A stretch of DNA of 6,563 bases, from the NCBI GenBank assembly GCA_900321335.1, contig ONVR01000352.1, forward strand, positions 1 to 6,563, read 5' to 3'. The stretch is from an uncultured Eubacteriales bacterium (lineage in GTDB: Bacteria > Bacillota > Clostridia > Oscillospirales > Oscillospiraceae). The stretch's first letter is position 1; the number at the start of each line of letters is the position of its first letter. The notes under the pieces were generated by a model. That model was not told the DNA's origin. It saw only the letters and a list, made by a program, of their open reading frames with translations, and did not search any database. The position numbers and the translations under genes were made by a program. Shown here in pieces: positions 5,837-6,563 of this stretch.

Positions 5837-6094
5837 TCAGTTGCCGGCGTCTTCCACGATCTCGCTCTCGGCAGCCCGCTTCTCATTGATCTGCTTGGCG
5901 TCCGCAAGAATGTCGTCGGCGTTCTCCCGGATCTTCGTCGCCGTGGTCATCACGCACTCCTTGGCCCGCAGCGCCGCCGCGGTGGAGTGGGTGTATACCT
6001 TTTTCGCGTCCTTGCTGGAGAGAATCTTGATGCCGGCTGTGCCGAACAGCACGCCGCCTGCGAACAAACCCAGCTTACCCCATCCGAATGCCAT
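5837..6094 (-). CDS. DUF6110 family small protein
   Basis: This 85-residue protein begins MAFGWGKLGL. Residues 7-24 are a glycine-rich hydrophobic segment (GLFAGGVLFGTAG), followed by the conserved-looking ILSSKDAKKVYTHSTAAALR (24-43) and a long, charged, probably helical tail (about 44-80). This matches my memory of the DUF6110 family, small clostridial proteins that tend to lie next to P-type ATPase and HMA2-domain genes; its function is unknown. The hydrophobic segment could anchor it in the membrane beside the pump. There are no paired cysteines or histidine clusters to suggest metal binding. Two ATGs are possible: AGGAGG (6103-6108) is 8 nt from the ATG at 6092-6094 but only 2 nt from that at 6098-6100, so the former is chosen. 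It is first in the probable operon with the ATPase. Confidence 0.82.
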   Translation of the reverse strand: MAFGWGKLGLFAGGVLFGTAGIKILSSKDAKKVYTHSTAAALRAKECVMTTATKIRENADDILADAKQINEKRAAESEIVEDAGN

Positions 6095-6102
6095 AATCAT
6101 TG

Positions 6103-6108
6103 CCTCCT
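6103..6108 (-). promoter_or_regulatory. Ribosome binding site deciding the DUF6110 start
   Basis: A perfect AGGAGG on the minus strand has optimal 8-nt spacing to the ATG at 6092-6094. The other in-frame ATG (6098-6100) is only 2 nt away. The longer open frame reaching back to about 6241 would start upstream of the promoter. Confidence 0.8.
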
Positions 6109-6125
6109 GTCTGTCTTGATGTTTT

Positions 6126-6142
6126 GGTTTCGGACTGAAACC
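6126..6142 (-). other. Small hairpin in the DUF6110 leader
   Basis: GGTTTC and GAAACC form a 6-bp stem with a 5-nt loop, 17 nt upstream of the AGGAGG. The stem is short and could be chance. If real, it sits where it might influence translation of the leader, which is about 108 nt long. Confidence 0.3.
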
Positions 6143-6208
6143 CCTGCAAGACACTACGCGCATATATACAAAATGTTTAATAACTGCTCGATCTGTATCT
6201 TTGCTAAC

Positions 6209-6238
6209 AGTATAACAGACGGGAATCGCATTTGTAAA
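6209..6238 (-). promoter_or_regulatory. Promoter of the DUF6110-ATPase operon
   Basis: On the minus strand TTTACA (6233-6238), an 18-bp spacer and TATACT (6209-6214), the latter preceded by TGT, form a good promoter with an extended -10. Transcription would start near 6202, giving a leader of about 108 nt. A direct repeat CTGTTA-TA-CTGTTA (6205-6218, minus strand) covers the -10 and could be a regulator site. Confidence 0.68.
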
Positions 6239-6342
6239 CACTAACTTTTTTGGTTAAAATAGACTAAATAAACAAGATTTAAGGCGTAAAAAACGACAAA
6301 ACAACCATTTTGCACAACGGAGCGTCGAAACCCCAAATTATA

Positions 6343-6370
6343 CAAAAAGTTAACCACGGTATACTTTTTG
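6343..6370. repeat. Inverted repeat CAAAAAGT / ACTTTTTG
   Basis: A perfect 8-bp dyad (6343-6350 with 6363-6370) has a 12-bp centre. It has the size of a protein-binding site, and neither strand has a GC-rich stem typical of a terminator. Its role is unknown. Confidence 0.4.
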
Positions 6371-6431
6371 AGAAAGCGAATGAAAACGATCCCAAGCAGA
6401 CGCATCATCTCAAAGGCGGAGCAGCAGGAGA

Positions 6432-6489
6432 ACACAAAGGAGCCAGCCTCCCGCAACGGGATCGTCCCTGTCAAAAGTCTCCTTTGTGT
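6432..6489. repeat. 58-bp palindromic element with ACACAAAGGAG termini
   Basis: ACACAAAGGAG (6432-6442) is mirrored exactly by CTCCTTTGTGT (6479-6489). The 36-bp interior has two mutually exclusive small stems that share GGGA (6458-6461): TCCCG with CGGGA (6449-6453, 6457-6461), or GGGA with TCCC (6465-6468). The outer match resumes (GAAC / GTTC) if a 2-base AC insertion is allowed in the right arm. It may be a dispersed palindromic repeat (REP or small MITE-like) or the stem of a structured RNA. No clear target-site duplication is visible. Confidence 0.5.
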
Positions 6490-6497
6490 GTTCGAAA

Positions 6498-6519
6498 GGC
6501 AAAAACGGCGTTTTTTGCC
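6498..6519. repeat. Inverted repeat GGCAAAAA / TTTTTGCC upstream of an outward promoter
   Basis: An 8-bp dyad (6498-6505 with 6512-6519) has a 6-bp centre and ends 7 bp before a -35 hexamer. On the minus strand CGGC-AAAAAAC-GCCG followed by TTTTTGCC could also be a small intrinsic terminator for transcription entering from the right. An operator for the outward promoter is the alternative. Confidence 0.4.
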
Positions 6520-6526
6520 GAATTGC

Positions 6527-6555
6527 TTGACTTCATTTGCATACATATATATAAT
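6527..6555 (+). promoter_or_regulatory. Near-consensus promoter reading out of the right edge
   Basis: TTGACT (6527-6532) and TATAAT (6550-6555) are spaced by exactly 17 bp in an AT-rich tract. With 11 of 12 consensus bases it is the strongest promoter in the window. Transcription would start near 6562, so the gene or RNA it drives lies beyond the edge. Confidence 0.72.
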
Positions 6556-6563
6556 TATATACA

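Larger units (their letters stand above)
6239..6563. other. AT-richer intergenic region with three inverted repeats
   Basis: This stretch of about 325 bp is visibly richer in A and T than the rest of the window and contains no gene I can support. It holds three inverted repeats (6343-6370, 6432-6489, 6498-6519) and, at its right end, a promoter directed out of the window. A 101-codon minus-strand frame (6241-6546) and a plus-strand frame from 6380 both cross the inverted repeats, lack good ribosome binding sites and differ from the codon style of the neighbouring genes. Confidence 0.6.

Noticed and set aside
6095..6241. N-terminal extension of the DUF6110 protein (49 extra residues)
   Set aside because: The extension covers the promoter and leader, lacks a ribosome binding site and does not resemble the family. 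AGGAGG at 6103-6108 fixes the start at 6094.
6241..6546. 101-codon minus-strand open frame (MYANEVKQF...)
   Set aside because: It has no ribosome binding site before the ATG, runs through two inverted repeats and has codon use and composition unlike the other genes. Its right end overlaps a strong plus-strand promoter. I do not recognise the translation.
6380..6563. Plus-strand open frame from ATG 6380, open to the window edge (MKTIPSRR...)
   Set aside because: It has only a weak GAGAAAG upstream, crosses both right-hand inverted repeats and the TTGACT/TATAAT promoter, and ends in low-complexity I/Y residues. It is probably non-coding.

Overview
This is a GC-rich chromosomal segment. Its genes favour G or C at third codon positions, use AGGAGG-type ribosome binding sites and have sigma-A style promoters. 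Together with the gene families present (DegV, a membrane-anchored XRE regulator, an HMA2-type P-type ATPase beside a DUF6110 protein), this points to an anaerobic clostridial Firmicute, most likely of the Oscillospiraceae type (Oscillibacter or Flavonifractor-like). The taxonomic call is inference from gene style, not from a marker gene.

Layout from left to right. (1) 1-243, minus: the start of a phosphoribosyltransferase that runs off the left edge. It is divergent from (2) 420-1307, plus: a LysR-type regulator closed by a strong terminator. The shared 176-bp gap holds a promoter for each gene and three copies of a GRTTGTG box. (3) 1418-1846, plus: a stand-alone two-CBS-domain protein. It converges on (4) 1885-2748, minus: a DegV-family fatty-acid-binding protein, and a perfect 15-bp dyad lies between the two. 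(5) 3015-3617, plus: an XRE-type DNA-binding domain fused to four membrane segments. (6) 3675-5756, minus: a heavy-metal-type P1B ATPase with an HMA2-like N-terminus. It follows (7) 5837-6094, minus: an 85-residue DUF6110-type protein with which it probably forms an operon. A perfect 14-bp stem-loop separates genes 6 and 7. (8) 6239-6563: an AT-richer gap with three inverted repeats and a near-consensus promoter firing out of the right edge.

Most of the window consists of short, independently terminated units: each convergent junction is closed by one compact dyad. The only probable multi-gene transcript is DUF6110 followed by the P-type ATPase. It should build a membrane cation pump and a small accessory protein of unknown role. 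Its metal is uncertain because the usual CPC/SPC transmembrane motif reads F-S-C and the N-terminus has no CxxC metal site. The most interesting parts are this pump module (altered motifs, conserved small partner, intercistronic hairpin) and the structured right-hand gap. No CRISPR array, tRNA, rRNA, integrase or transposase gene is visible.
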